Shown here: piece by piece, positions 1 to 9,800 of the stretch | How positions within the stretch are numbered: position 1 is the first letter of the stretch | How the letters are laid out: each line of letters opens with the position of its first letter | Assembly: GCF_007670255.1 (NCBI RefSeq) | Contig: NZ_SZVS01000003.1 | Span: forward strand, 124,001-188,000 | Source of the DNA: Paenarthrobacter nicotinovorans | GTDB lineage: Bacteria; Actinomycetota; Actinomycetes; Actinomycetales; Micrococcaceae | Direction of reading: 5' to 3' | Length of the DNA stretch: 64,000 nucleotides | The notes under the pieces: generated by a model | The model's database searches: none | Told to the model about the DNA's origin: nothing | The model's input: the letters and a program-made list of their open reading frames with translations, nothing else | Program-made: the position numbers and the translations under genes

Positions 1-3000
1 GTCTCCCACCCGGAACAAATTGCTGAACTGCGCCAGGCGCAGGACCTTCTCCGATGGCTGGACAATGGGAACTTCACCTTCCTGGGGTACCGCGAATACG
101 ACCTCGTGAATGAAGACGGCGAAGACGTTCTCCAGCTTCGTGAGGACAGCGGCCTGGGGCTCTTGCGCGCCGGGGACACCACCCGTCAGGTCCAACACCT
201 GACAGACGCCGGCCGCAAGAAGGCCAGGGAGAAGCGCGCCCTGGTCATCACCAAGGCGAATTCCCGTTCGACCGTCCACCGGCCGGCATACCTTGACTAC
301 ATTGGCGTCAAGAGCTTCGACGCCCAGGGCAACGTCAATGGCGAACGCCGTTTCATTGGACTGTTTGCCACGAGCGCCTACACCGGCTCTGTCCGCAGCA
401 TCCCTATTGTCCGCGACAAGGTCGATGCTGTACTGCGCAATGCCGGGTTCCCGATCGATTCACACTCCGGCAAGGACCTCCTCGGTATCCTCGAGACCTA
501 CCCCAGGGACGAGCTGTTCCAAATCGAGATACCGGACCTGGCCGCGACTGCCATGGGAATCCAACGACTGCAGGAGCGCCGCAGGACGAAGCTGTTCCTG
601 CGGCCGGACATCTACGGCCGTTTCATGTCCGCAGTCGTGTACCTGCCCCGCGACCGCTATACGACCAGCGTCCGGCTCAGGATCGAGCAGGAACTCCGGG
701 AGACGTTCCAGGCCGAGACCATCGACTACGAGGCCCGGATAACTGAGTCCGCGCTTGCCCGTGTCTTCTTCCGGATCAGGCTTCCGCGCACCGCTGAGCT
801 TGCTGAGGTCAATGCCCAGGAACTCGAACACCGGCTGATGCGGGCGTCGAGGTCGTGGAGCGAGGGCATCACCGAGGTCCTCCGCGAGCACCACCCGACC
901 GAAAGCGCAGACGCTCTGTCTGCCCTCTGGGCCGAAGCGTTCCCCGCCGGATACCGCGTGGATTACGAAGTCGAAGACGCCCTGCAGGACATTGAACGCT
1001 TCGAGAAGTACGGTGCGCAGGCTGAGCGGACCGGCGAGCCCATCAGGAACGTCAGGCCCGGGGTCCACGTATATCTTCCCGAAGGTGCCGGTGAAGCTCT
1101 TGAAGAGGACGCCCGCGTCAAGCTCTACCTGATGGAGCCCAAGAGCCTTAGCCAGATCCTGCCCTACTTCCACAACCTTGGCCTGGAAGTACTGGATGAA
1201 CGGCCGTTCGAGATCGAAACCGCTGATCACCGCGACTTCTTCCTTTATGACCTCGGGCTGAAGTACCCCACGGGAGTCGACCCCCTTGCCACCGGAAGCC
1301 TCTTGGCCGATTCCTTCGGCGCTGCGGTAACCGGTGCTGTGGAGTCGGACAACTTCGACCGGTTGGTGCTCCGGGAAGGCATGCACTGGCGTCAGGTAGT
1401 GGTGCTCCGTGCGTACGCAAAATACATGCGCCAAATGGGAAACACGAACTCCTTCGGCTTCATCGCCGATACCCTCCTGGGCAACCCGGACGTGGCACGT
1501 GGACTCATGGACCTCTTCTCGGCACGGTTCGACCCATCCGTGGCGGACGATGTACGCGATGAACGCCAGGATGCAGCACGGACCTCACTTGCCGAGGCTG
1601 TGGAGCAGGTGGCCACGTTGGATGCTGACCGTGTCCTGCGCACCTTCATCAACCTCATTGAGTCCACCCTGCGGACCAACTACTTCCAGAACAAGGAATA
1701 CCTCAGCTTCAAGCTGGACCCGACCTCCATCGAGGGACTGCCGTTCCCGCGCCCGATGTTCGAAATCTGGGTCTACTCGCCACGTGTTGAAGGCGTCCAC
1801 CTCCGCTTCGGCAAGGTGGCCCGTGGAGGTCTTCGCTGGTCGGACCGCAGGGAGGATTTCCGAACCGAGATTCTCGGGCTGGTCAAGGCCCAGACAGTCA
1901 AGAACGCGGTCATTGTTCCGACGGGTGCCAAGGGCGGCTTCTTCGCCAAGAAACTGCCCAATCCCGCCGTGGACCGCGCCGCGTGGATGGCCGAAGGGAT
2001 CGAAAGCTACAAGACATTCATCCGCGGCCTGCTGGACATCACCGACAACCTCGTGACGTCGAGCGACGGCGAAAGGCTCGTCCCGCCGTCGGACGTCGTT
2101 CGTCACGACGGCGACGATTCCTACCTTGTGGTGGCGGCCGATAAGGGCACCGCTACCTTCTCGGATACGGCCAACGGGCTCGCGGCCGAGTACGGCTTCT
2201 GGCTGGGCGACGCCTTCGCTTCCGGTGGTTCAGTAGGATACGACCACAAGGCGATGGGCATTACGGCCCGCGGTGCTTGGGAGTCGGTCAAGCGTCACTT
2301 CAGCGAGCTCGACCTGGACACCCAGACCGAAGAGTTCACCGTCGTGGGCGTGGGCGATATGTCAGGTGACGTCTTCGGAAACGGCATGCTGCTTTCACGG
2401 CACATCCGCCTGGTGGCGGCTTTTGACCACCGCCACATCTTCCTGGATCCGACACCTGACGCCGCAGCGTCCTTCGCGGAGCGGCAGCGGCTGTTTGAGT
2501 TGCCCCGCTCGTCCTGGGACGACTACGACCGCTCGCTCATCAGCGAGGGCGGCGGAGTTTATGCCCGGCAGGCAAAGACCATCCCGGTTTCGGAACAAGT
2601 GCGCAAGTCCTTGGGTCTGCCCGAAGGGACGACACAACTGAGCCCGCCGGAACTGCTGCGTGCGATCCTGCTGGCACCGGCGGACCTGCTGTACAACGGC
2701 GGCATCGGCACCTATGTCAAGGCAAGCACGGAAACCCACGCAGCCGTGGGAGACAAGGCCAACGACGCCATCCGCGTAGACGGGCGTGACCTCAGGGTCA
2801 AGGTTGTCGGCGAGGGCGGAAACCTTGGTTTGACCCAGCGTGGACGTATCGAGGCCGCACTGCAGGGCGTCATCCTCAATACCGATGCCATCGACAACTC
2901 CGCCGGCGTGGATTGCTCGGACCATGAGGTCAACATCAAGATTTTCGTGGATCGGATGGTGGCTGCGGGCAAGCTTCAGGAGACTGAGCGGGCTGACTTC

Positions 3001-4239
3001 CTGGCCGACATGACCGACGAAGTAGGCCGCTTGGTGCTCCAGGACAACATCGACCAGAACATCCTGCTGCTCAACGACCGGACACGGGTCGCCGAGTGGA
3101 GCCCCAGCTACGAGAGGCTCATGGACTGGCTGGAGAAATCCGCCGACCTCAAGCGGGACCTTGAAGCGTTGCCGACAACCGACACTCTGCGTGCCCGCCT
3201 GGAACAAGGCCAAGGCCTGACCTCGCCCGAGTTGGCAGTCCTTTCTGCTTACGCGAAAATCGAGCTCAGTACGGCGCTGCGCGACAGCAACCTGGCTGAT
3301 GATCCTTGGTTCTCGGACACGATCCGCAACTACTTCCCGAAGCAGTTGCGGGAGAAGTTCGACGCCGATTTGGACACCCACCCGCTGCGGCGCGAGATCA
3401 TCGCAACTGTGGTGGCCAACGACATCATCAACCTCGGTGGAATCACGTTTGCGTTCAGGGCCATCGAAGAAACCTCGGCCAATGAGGTCGCAGTCGCGAA
3501 GGCTTTCGTGGCTCTGCGCGAAATTTACGACCTCGACCCCATGGTGGCGGAGTTGAATGCGCTGCCGGCCTCATTCCCGACGGAACACTGGAGCGAGATC
3601 CACCTGGACATAAGGCGACTGCTGGACCGGGCCGTGCGTTGGGTGTTGGGACAAGGAATTGCCTCGCAGCCAATCGCGAGCGTCGTGGATGCGTTCAAGC
3701 CGATGATGGCGCCTTTGCGCGCCAAGCTCTTGGACTACCTGCGTGGAGAGGACAAGGTCCGCATCACCGGCTGGCTTGACAAGGCACTGGGCTGGGACGT
3801 TCCGGAGCACCTTGCCCGCAGGTGGGCGGAGCTGTTCGAAAGCTATGCCCTCCTCGACATCGCACGGATTGCCCAGACAGGCAATGAGAGCGTCGAGAAC
3901 GTGGCCCACGTTTATTACACGGTGTTCAACCGCTTCCACGTGGATTCGTTGCTGGAGCGCATCAGTTCCCTCCCGCGCGATGACCGCTGGCAGGCCTTGG
4001 CCCGCGCAGCCCTTCGGGATGACCTGTACTCGACGGTCGCCGACATGACTACGTCAGTCCTTGAGGCAACGGAGTCCAGCGCATCCGCCGAAGACCGGTT
4101 GAAGGACTGGGAGGGGTTGAACGCCGAGCAACTGGGCAGGGCGAAGACGATGTTCGACGAGGTCAACGCGCTCGAGGCCGACGACATGGCCTCACTGTCG
4201 GTAGCATTAAGGCTCTTGAGGTCAATCGTCCGGCGCTAG
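1..4239 (+). CDS. NAD-dependent glutamate dehydrogenase, large (GDH-180) type, 5' truncated by window edge
   Basis: The frame is open from base 1 to a TAG at 4237-4239, giving 1412 residues. The family is about 1600 residues long, so roughly the first 200 lie outside the window. The enzyme oxidatively deaminates glutamate to 2-oxoglutarate with NAD+ in the cytoplasm. The catalytic core is visible in the middle of the protein: the stretch ARGGLRWSDRREDFRTEILG near residue 605, followed by NAVIVPTGAKGGFF, carries the conserved substrate-binding basic residues. VVGVGDMSGDVFGNGMLLS near residue 785 and the AAFDHRHIFLDP block match the GDH-180 family. A nucleotide-binding segment (VVGEGGNLGLTQRGRIE) follows near residue 935. 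The sensor kinase gene starts 30 bp downstream on the same strand and may be cotranscribed. Nothing looks broken apart from the missing 5' end. Confidence 0.96.
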   Translation, partial: VSHPEQIAELRQAQDLLRWLDNGNFTFLGYREYDLVNEDGEDVLQLREDSGLGLLRAGDTTRQVQHLTDAGRKKAREKRALVITKANSRSTVHRPAYLDYIGVKSFDAQGNVNGERRFIGLFATSAYTGSVRSIPIVRDKVDAVLRNAGFPIDSHSGKDLLGILETYPRDELFQIEIPDLAATAMGIQRLQERRRTKLFLRPDIYGRFMSAVVYLPRDRYTTSVRLRIEQELRETFQAETIDYEARITESALARVFFRIRLPRTAELAEVNAQELEHRLMRASRSWSEGITEVLREHHPTESADALSALWAEAFPAGYRVDYEVEDALQDIERFEKYGAQAERTGEPIRNVRPGVHVYLPEGAGEALEEDARVKLYLMEPKSLSQILPYFHNLGLEVLDERPFEIETADHRDFFLYDLGLKYPTGVDPLATGSLLADSFGAAVTGAVESDNFDRLVLREGMHWRQVVVLRAYAKYMRQMGNTNSFGFIADTLLGNPDVARGLMDLFSARFDPSVADDVRDERQDAARTSLAEAVEQVATLDADRVLRTFINLIESTLRTNYFQNKEYLSFKLDPTSIEGLPFPRPMFEIWVYSPRVEGVHLRFGKVARGGLRWSDRREDFRTEILGLVKAQTVKNAVIVPTGAKGGFFAKKLPNPAVDRAAWMAEGIESYKTFIRGLLDITDNLVTSSDGERLVPPSDVVRHDGDDSYLVVAADKGTATFSDTANGLAAEYGFWLGDAFASGGSVGYDHKAMGITARGAWESVKRHFSELDLDTQTEEFTVVGVGDMSGDVFGNGMLLSRHIRLVAAFDHRHIFLDPTPDAAASFAERQRLFELPRSSWDDYDRSLISEGGGVYARQAKTIPVSEQVRKSLGLPEGTTQLSPPELLRAILLAPADLLYNGGIGTYVKASTETHAAVGDKANDAIRVDGRDLRVKVVGEGGNLGLTQRGRIEAALQGVILNTDAIDNSAGVDCSDHEVNIKIFVDRMVAAGKLQETERADFLADMTDEVGRLVLQDNIDQNILLLNDRTRVAEWSPSYERLMDWLEKSADLKRDLEALPTTDTLRARLEQGQGLTSPELAVLSAYAKIELSTALRDSNLADDPWFSDTIRNYFPKQLREKFDADLDTHPLRREIIATVVANDIINLGGITFAFRAIEETSANEVAVAKAFVALREIYDLDPMVAELNALPASFPTEHWSEIHLDIRRLLDRAVRWVLGQGIASQPIASVVDAFKPMMAPLRAKLLDYLRGEDKVRITGWLDKALGWDVPEHLARRWAELFESYALLDIARIAQTGNESVENVAHVYYTVFNRFHVDSLLERISSLPRDDRWQALARAALRDDLYSTVADMTTSVLEATESSASAEDRLKDWEGLNAEQLGRAKTMFDEVNALEADDMASLSVALRLLRSIVRR

Positions 4240-4269
4240 GAAGTTCTCCGCGTCGTAACTGGAGGTGCA

Positions 4270-5739
4270 GTGGCAATCTTTACAGACCCCATCAGGGAAC
4301 ACGCTGATTTCGGGCCTGGAGATGCCGAATGGCTGCACCTCCTGGTTGGTGACTGGCAAATGGTGGCTGATTTGGCCTTCGCTGACCTGGCGTTGTGGTT
4401 TCCGCATCCCGAGTTCGGCTACATAGCCCTCGCCCACGTCCGTCCATCGACATCGCATACGGTGTTCCACGCGGACTTCGTGGGCGAGGGCATCCGCTCG
4501 GACCTTCGTCCCCTGGTGGAGAAGGCGTGGAACAGCAGAGCCATCGAACGTTCCAGCGAGACCAGCTGGAGCAGCGAGATGGCGTTGCGGGTTGAAGCGG
4601 TTCCGATGGTCCGCAACGGAAGAACTCTCGCCGTCGTGACCTCACACATGGACCTCTCCAGCTCCCGCATGCCCTCGAGGCTGGAACTGACCTACCGACA
4701 GTGTGCCTACGATCTCCTCCGCATGGGCACCCTCGGGCTCTGGCCCGACTTCGCTTCCCCGACAGGCTCGCGCCGGGGTGCGCCCCGCGTCGGTGATGGG
4801 CTGATCCGGCTCGACGCGGACGGCATAGTCCAGTACGCAAGTCCCAACGGGGTTTCCGCTTTCCGCAGGCTCGGCGAAGTGGAGTCCCTCGAGGGTCGCT
4901 CGCTTGCCGAGGTAACTGCGGGTCTGCTGAAAGACCGACGGATGGTGGACGAGACATTGCCCTTGGTAGTGACCGGCCGCATGCCCTGGCGAAGCGAAAT
5001 TGAATCGAGGGGCGTCAGCCTTTCGTTGCGTGCCATCCCGCTGCGCGACGAACAACATCGGTTCGGCGCCCTGGTTCTGTGCCGCGATGTCTCGGAGCTT
5101 AGGCGCAGGGAGATGGAACTTGTCACCAAGGACGCCACGATCCGTGAGATCCACCACCGGGTCAAGAACAACCTTCAGACGGTGGCTGCCCTGCTGCGCA
5201 TGCAGTCCCGGCGGATGGTCAGCGACGAGGCGAAGCAGGGCCTCGAACAAGCGATGCGGCGTGTGGCGACCATTGCACTGGTACATGAAACCCTGTCCCA
5301 AGGCCTGACGCAGAGTGTCGATTTCGACGAGTTGATCGGGCGCCAGTTCCGGCTTTCCGCGGAAGTGGCATCGCCGTCCCAGCAGGTCAGAACTGAACGT
5401 TCAGGCCTGTTCGGGGAGTTGCCCAGTGATTTTGCGACCCCGCTGGCCTTGGTCATCAATGAACTCGTTACCAATGCCGTTGAGCACGGACTTGAGGGCC
5501 GCACCGGCACGGTGTGGCTGGTGGCGGACCGCGCCGAGGGGGACGGCAAGGATGAATTCCTGACAGTAACGATCGCCGACGACGGCGTGGGGCTGCCGGA
5601 TGGGCAATACACCGAAGGTTTGGGCTTGCAGATTGTCAGAACCCTGGTCACCAGCGAACTCGGGGGAACCATTCAGTGGAGCCCGAGGGAAGGCGGCGGT
5701 ACGGCCGTGCAGATTGTCTTGAACCTCGCACGCGCTTAG
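4270..5739 (+). CDS. pdtaS: PdtaS-like sensor histidine kinase (HisKA_2 family)
   Basis: This 489-residue kinase begins at a GTG preceded by GGAGGTGCA. It has no membrane segment, so it is a soluble sensor. An N-terminal GAF-like domain covers about residues 1-150 and a PAS-like domain about 170-280. The phosphoacceptor box REIHHRVKNNLQTVAALLRM lies near residue 295 and is typical of HisKA_2 kinases. The HATPase domain follows, with NELVTNAVEHG near 397 and the glycine boxes IADDGVGLP and EGLGLQIVRTL. In mycobacteria PdtaS phosphorylates PdtaR, an ANTAR antiterminator; no pdtaR lies in this window. The gene is 30 bp behind the glutamate dehydrogenase gene and converges on whiB1. The pdtaS-whiB1 adjacency is the same as in M. 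tuberculosis (Rv3220c-Rv3219), which supports the assignment. The ligand cannot be read from sequence. Confidence 0.9.
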   Translation: MAIFTDPIREHADFGPGDAEWLHLLVGDWQMVADLAFADLALWFPHPEFGYIALAHVRPSTSHTVFHADFVGEGIRSDLRPLVEKAWNSRAIERSSETSWSSEMALRVEAVPMVRNGRTLAVVTSHMDLSSSRMPSRLELTYRQCAYDLLRMGTLGLWPDFASPTGSRRGAPRVGDGLIRLDADGIVQYASPNGVSAFRRLGEVESLEGRSLAEVTAGLLKDRRMVDETLPLVVTGRMPWRSEIESRGVSLSLRAIPLRDEQHRFGALVLCRDVSELRRREMELVTKDATIREIHHRVKNNLQTVAALLRMQSRRMVSDEAKQGLEQAMRRVATIALVHETLSQGLTQSVDFDELIGRQFRLSAEVASPSQQVRTERSGLFGELPSDFATPLALVINELVTNAVEHGLEGRTGTVWLVADRAEGDGKDEFLTVTIADDGVGLPDGQYTEGLGLQIVRTLVTSELGGTIQWSPREGGGTAVQIVLNLARA

Positions 5740-5764
5740 CTTTTCCGCGCTGCTGGGGTTAAAC

Positions 5765-5802
5765 GCGAGAGGCCGCGGACCGGATGGTCCGCGGCCTCTC
5801 GC
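5765..5802. terminator. Bidirectional hairpin terminator between pdtaS and whiB1
   Basis: A perfect 17-bp stem (5765-5781 with 5786-5802) closes on a GGAT loop between two convergent genes. There is no long T run on either side, but the size and position suit a shared terminator. Confidence 0.75.
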
Positions 5803-5813
5803 ATCTCTGCCCG

Positions 5814-6062
5814 TTAGGAGGCGCGACGTGCGCGTGCTGCGCGACGCTTGAGGGCACGCCGTTCGTCTTCACTCATTCCGCCCCAAACTCCTGCGTCCTG
5901 CCCGGACTCCAATGCCCACTGCAGGCACGTGTCCACTACGGGGCAGCGGCGGCAAACGCTCTTGGCTTCCTCAATCTGGAGAAGTGCTGGTCCCGTGTTG
6001 CCGACTGGGAAGAAGAGCTCGGGGTCCTTGTCGAGGCAGGCTGCGCGATTACGCCAATCCAT
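5814..6062 (-). CDS. whiB1: WhiB1-type iron-sulfur transcriptional regulator
   Basis: This 82-residue WhiB protein has four cysteines at positions 9, 37, 40 and 46, the same numbering as M. tuberculosis WhiB1, and they would hold a 4Fe-4S cluster. The signature GVWGGMSEDERRALKRR near residues 58-74 and the basic C-terminal tail for DNA contact are present. WhiB1 is an essential NO-responsive regulator that binds the primary sigma factor in mycobacteria; the same role is inferred here from near-identical motifs and the pdtaS neighbour. The ATG start is about 13 nt behind a GGAG. The upstream region carries a CRP-like palindrome and a GC-rich hairpin, so control by a CRP-family protein is plausible, as known for the mycobacterial gene. 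Confidence 0.95.
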   Translation of the reverse strand: MDWRNRAACLDKDPELFFPVGNTGPALLQIEEAKSVCRRCPVVDTCLQWALESGQDAGVWGGMSEDERRALKRRAARARRAS

Positions 6063-6103
6063 GCTGATCAGTCACTCCATTCGTGAGAACTAGAAAGGCC
6101 TTT

Positions 6104-6119
6104 TGTGAAAACATTCACG
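6104..6119 (-). promoter_or_regulatory. CRP-family binding site upstream of whiB1
   Basis: The sequence TGTGA-N6-TCACG is one base from the symmetric CRP consensus TGTGA-N6-TCACA. Its centre is about 50 nt upstream of the whiB1 start codon. In M. tuberculosis the whiB1 promoter is bound by the CRP homologue Rv3676, so this placement fits known control. The basal promoter itself is not clear, so activation or repression cannot be predicted. Confidence 0.6.
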
Positions 6120-6136
6120 AGAGGCTCCAAAGGAAA

Positions 6137-6154
6137 GGGGCCCGCATGGGCCCC
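6137..6154. other. GC-rich hairpin upstream of whiB1
   Basis: A 7-bp stem GGGGCCC/GGGCCCC with a GCAT loop sits about 80 nt upstream of the whiB1 start. It could be a leader hairpin in the whiB1 transcript or part of an operator. No T run follows it. The remaining gene-free bases up to 6288 show no other convincing signal. Confidence 0.35.
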
Positions 6155-6288
6155 CTTGGTCGTCTGAGTCAAGCGTTTCATGTTAACGCCTTGTAAACAA
6201 GGGGTGTTAGTGGTCGAAATGCCCGGAATCCGTGAGCGATGCATCACATCAGCCGCCAGTGCCCTCACTGCTAGATGACTATGTCCGG

Positions 6289-6294
6289 TAGTGT
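6289..6294 (+). promoter_or_regulatory. -10 element for leaderless transcript of the 6301 gene
   Basis: TAGTGT lies exactly 6 nt before the GTG at 6301, so transcription starting at the usual distance would begin on the start codon itself. There is no Shine-Dalgarno sequence, which agrees with a leaderless mRNA. No clear -35 box is present. Confidence 0.45.
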
Positions 6295-6300
6295 GCCAGT

Positions 6301-6789
6301 GTGTCAAGACCTCCTGTAAACCCTGCCCAGCCCACCTCCGGCCACGATGGAAATGGCGAATCCGACCGCCCGGGTCCGGGCAACATCGGATCCATTCGAC
6401 CTCGCGGGATACTCATCATTTCGATCGTCGTTGTCCTCGAAGCCACGGCCTTGCTCGCTGCTGCTGCTTGGTACGGTTTTGAACTCCTGACGGGTGCTCC
6501 TGTACTGACTTTTTGGGGAGCAGTCTTTACGTTGGTCCTGCTTCTGGCCTTCTCAGCCTGGCTGTTCGCGGTAGGCCATTTCCTGTTTCGCGGCTACCGT
6601 TGGACGCGTGCGGCTGCCTTGGTGGCGCAACTGTTCGTCCTCACGATTGGCTTCCCCACGATGACAGGTGGCCTTGTACTCCCGGGGCTGGCCATGATCC
6701 TTCCTGCGCTTGCCGCGATCATTTTCCTCTTCCAGCGTGATGTCATCTCCTTTGCCTCGCGGACGGGTGGCAGCACCGGCGCGTTGTGA
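6301..6789 (+). CDS. Small four-helix membrane protein of unknown function
   Basis: A 162-residue protein starts at GTG 6301. The first 33 residues are polar, rich in Pro, Gly and Ser. Four hydrophobic segments follow, at about residues 36-58, 66-90, 100-118 and 122-143, and a short polar tail ends the protein. It has no catalytic motif and I do not recognise a family beyond small actinobacterial integral membrane proteins. It has no Shine-Dalgarno sequence but a -10 box at leaderless spacing. It converges on the large FHA-FtsK ATPase gene with only 31 bp between the stop codons, so it is not part of that gene's operon. Start choice is supported by the promoter spacing; function is open. Confidence 0.75.
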   Translation: MSRPPVNPAQPTSGHDGNGESDRPGPGNIGSIRPRGILIISIVVVLEATALLAAAAWYGFELLTGAPVLTFWGAVFTLVLLLAFSAWLFAVGHFLFRGYRWTRAAALVAQLFVLTIGFPTMTGGLVLPGLAMILPALAAIIFLFQRDVISFASRTGGSTGAL

Positions 6790-6820
6790 CCTGCTCGGTT
6801 CCGTGAGGCCGCAGTTGCTC

Positions 6821-9800
6821 TCACTCCCGTTTCGGAAATCCAGCGGAGAGTACCCCTTGAAAGGGAGCAGCTTCTCCTCGGTCAATGATGAAACCCCGAC
6901 CCGGACGGCGCGCGGGGTCCACGGGTAGACGCACACCCAACAGCTCGCCATCCAGAGGGCTTCCATGGGCCAGGAGCAAACCCGTTCCCGACGCCCGCAC
7001 TTCTTGCACCAAGGAAAGTTGGTGCAGGCGCGCACCGGGCGTGGCCGTCAGGATGACGCCGGCGACCTGCCCGGCCAAGACGTGCAGCGCCCGCTGGCCC
7101 TCGGCGTCCAGAGAGTCGGCGTCGTCCACCAACAGGACACTTTTTGCATTGAGGGTTCCGTCGGCTGCAGCCGACGCTTTCGAAGCCCAGAAAGCTCCCT
7201 CAACTGATCCATCCGGAGGGAACAGCCAAGGTATCTCCGGGTTCAGGCTCACCAACGACCAAAGAACAGTGGTCTTGCCGGATCCCGGGCTGCCCAGGAC
7301 GATGCTGACGCCCTTGGTCCGCAGAGGGAACGCCGCCGGTGAAGCATCGTCTCCGGCAACCCCGATCCACAACGGCATAGGGGACTGTTGAGCCGGCTGA
7401 AATTGTTCTTCGGGAGCACCATCGGCTGATGCAACGCCACGCCCGGTCACTCTGTTCGTTGCCCCGGGTGCGGTGACGGCACCTCGAACCCGCTGGAGCG
7501 TCGCCCCCGGGGCATTTCCGGAAGGGGCGCACGCCGCCTTGCGGCTAAGGAAGTCTTCATGTGTGAGCAACAGGGGGAGCGGGCGCAAACGAAATGGCGG
7601 TTCAGCTGGAGTGCGCTTATGAAACGGCCAGGTACCGGCTGCGGGTGCCTCCTTGAACTGCGCCGTGGCTGGCTGGCCTTCGACAATGTTTCCCGACACG
7701 AAAGCGCGCCCTGGAACGGCTTCCATGTCAGGCAAACGGGGCCAGTGGAAGCGTGACTCCTCAGTGGTACCCAGAGGGAAGAATGTGCGGTTTGGTATGG
7801 CCGCGAACAGGCGAGAGCTCACCAGTTCCCGTTCACCGGATATCAACAATGTGATGCCCAGGGGGCTTCCGTCCCTGGCAATGTCATGGAGCATTCCCTC
7901 CGCAAATTCGTAAGGGCCGCCTCGCAGCGCCGATGACCACGAACACCAGCCGGAGACAATCAGCACAATCGGGGCAAAGCCACCAGACAGATCGTGGGAG
8001 GCACGCCTCGTCTCCATCTCAGCTGCCACCCTCGACAGGATCCGTACCGCGAAGCCAAGTTCGTCCATGCCTGTGTAGGCCCCAATTCCTTGGTCAGCTT
8101 GCACCTGGTCCAGGAGCCGGTTCGCGTCCAGTATGTACAGGTGGGGTTGCCGTGCTTGGGTTGCCAGCATGGCGGCGACAGACCGGAAGCTTTGGTGCAT
8201 GCCGCTGGAAGGGCCGCCGACCATCGCAAGATGTCCGTGCTTGGCGGGCAACCAGTACAAGCGGTCCACACGCTGCAGGCTGGGTTTGTCGAGGAGTGCA
8301 ACGGGTCCCACCTGCCATGATTCTGTATCGTCTTCGGGCACGCCCGGTGGTTCCTCCACCTGCGCAAGCTTCTCATCCCAAGGGATGCGCTGCGGCAGCG
8401 GGGCGGCGATGGGGCTCCGGGGCGAGGGCATGCCGAGGTAATCCCAGGTTTCACCTATGACTGACACGAGCCGCCCGACGGCCGTTTCCGTGTGGTTATT
8501 AACTGTCTCCGGTCTAGGAACCCCACGCAAAGCCACCGGGCTAACGGTTGCGGGGGACTCGCCGAGCGCTTGGACAGCCGACTGGACCACTGGCCAAAGG
8601 GGAACAACAGTTCCGTGTGCCACTTCTCCAAAACTCGAAGGTACGCGGTCCGGATACAGGTTATTCAAAGACGCTGCTTGGAACTCCTGAGGCTCCTTGG
8701 CTGCTGTGGCAAGGAAGGCCCGCCCAGGGACCTCAACGCTTATGGACGCAGCAGCTTTGGAATTGATGATGTCCAGGGACTCCATATCCGACTGGACACG
8801 AAGGGCGATGCTGGAGGTGACGTTGGCCCGGATATCGGCCGTCAGCGCCCCTTGCGGTCTCTGCGTGGCCATCACCAGATGAATTCCCAACGAACGACCT
8901 ATGGTGGCGATGCGCATGAGCTCGCGAAGGGCCGTCGGTGCCTCGTCGACAAGAATCCGAAACTCATCAATCACAAGTATCAGGTGCGCCAGCCCAAGGC
9001 CTTCGGTACCAACTGATTCTTGGTAGTCAGCAAGATCCGCTGCCCCCTGGACGGCAAAGAGCCTCTCCCGGTACTTGACCTCCCCCCGCAACGACTCCAG
9101 TGCCCGATCAATGTTCTGTTGGCTGAGATCGGTCAGCAGGCCCACACAATGCGGCAGCCCGGCCATAGGACCCAAGCCCGACCCTCCCTTGAAATCAAGG
9201 AACACAAACGTCGCCTGCTCAGGCGGGACAGTCAGTGCGATGGAAGCCACGAGTGTCCTAAGGAGTTCCGACTTTCCTGAACCGGTTGTACCTGCAACCA
9301 GGAGATGCGGACCATCCCGCTTGAAGTTGAACGTGAGTGGCCCGTCGCGGCTTTCTCCCAGCACAGCGGTCACACCGTCCTTCCAGGAGGCGGAGCGCCA
9401 CCTGCCAAGGATGCGGCGCCGGCCGTAAGGCAGGAGCGCTGCCAAGGAAGAATTGTGGGGAAGATCGCCTTTTCGGCAAGGCTCCGCAACGCTGGCGGCA
9501 GCGCCCACGGCACGGCAGAAGCGGTCGAAAACATCGGCTGGGACGAGATCGGGTACGAAGTCCAAGCGCTCGCCGTCTGACATGTATGACGCAGCTGTTC
9601 CGGAGGGCTCGATGGTGATGGTGCCCGCTGATCCTCCAGCTGAGGTTTGGCAACGCAGTACTTGCCATTGGGCGCGGTGGGCGGCTTGCACTGTCTTCCG
9701 CAAGGCCTCGGTTTCGTCGAAGGCGCCGCTTCCCATCACCACGAGCCTCCCGTGTGGCTTATGCCTGAGTCTGTTCAGAGTGGCCAGGGCAGCCGTTGTG

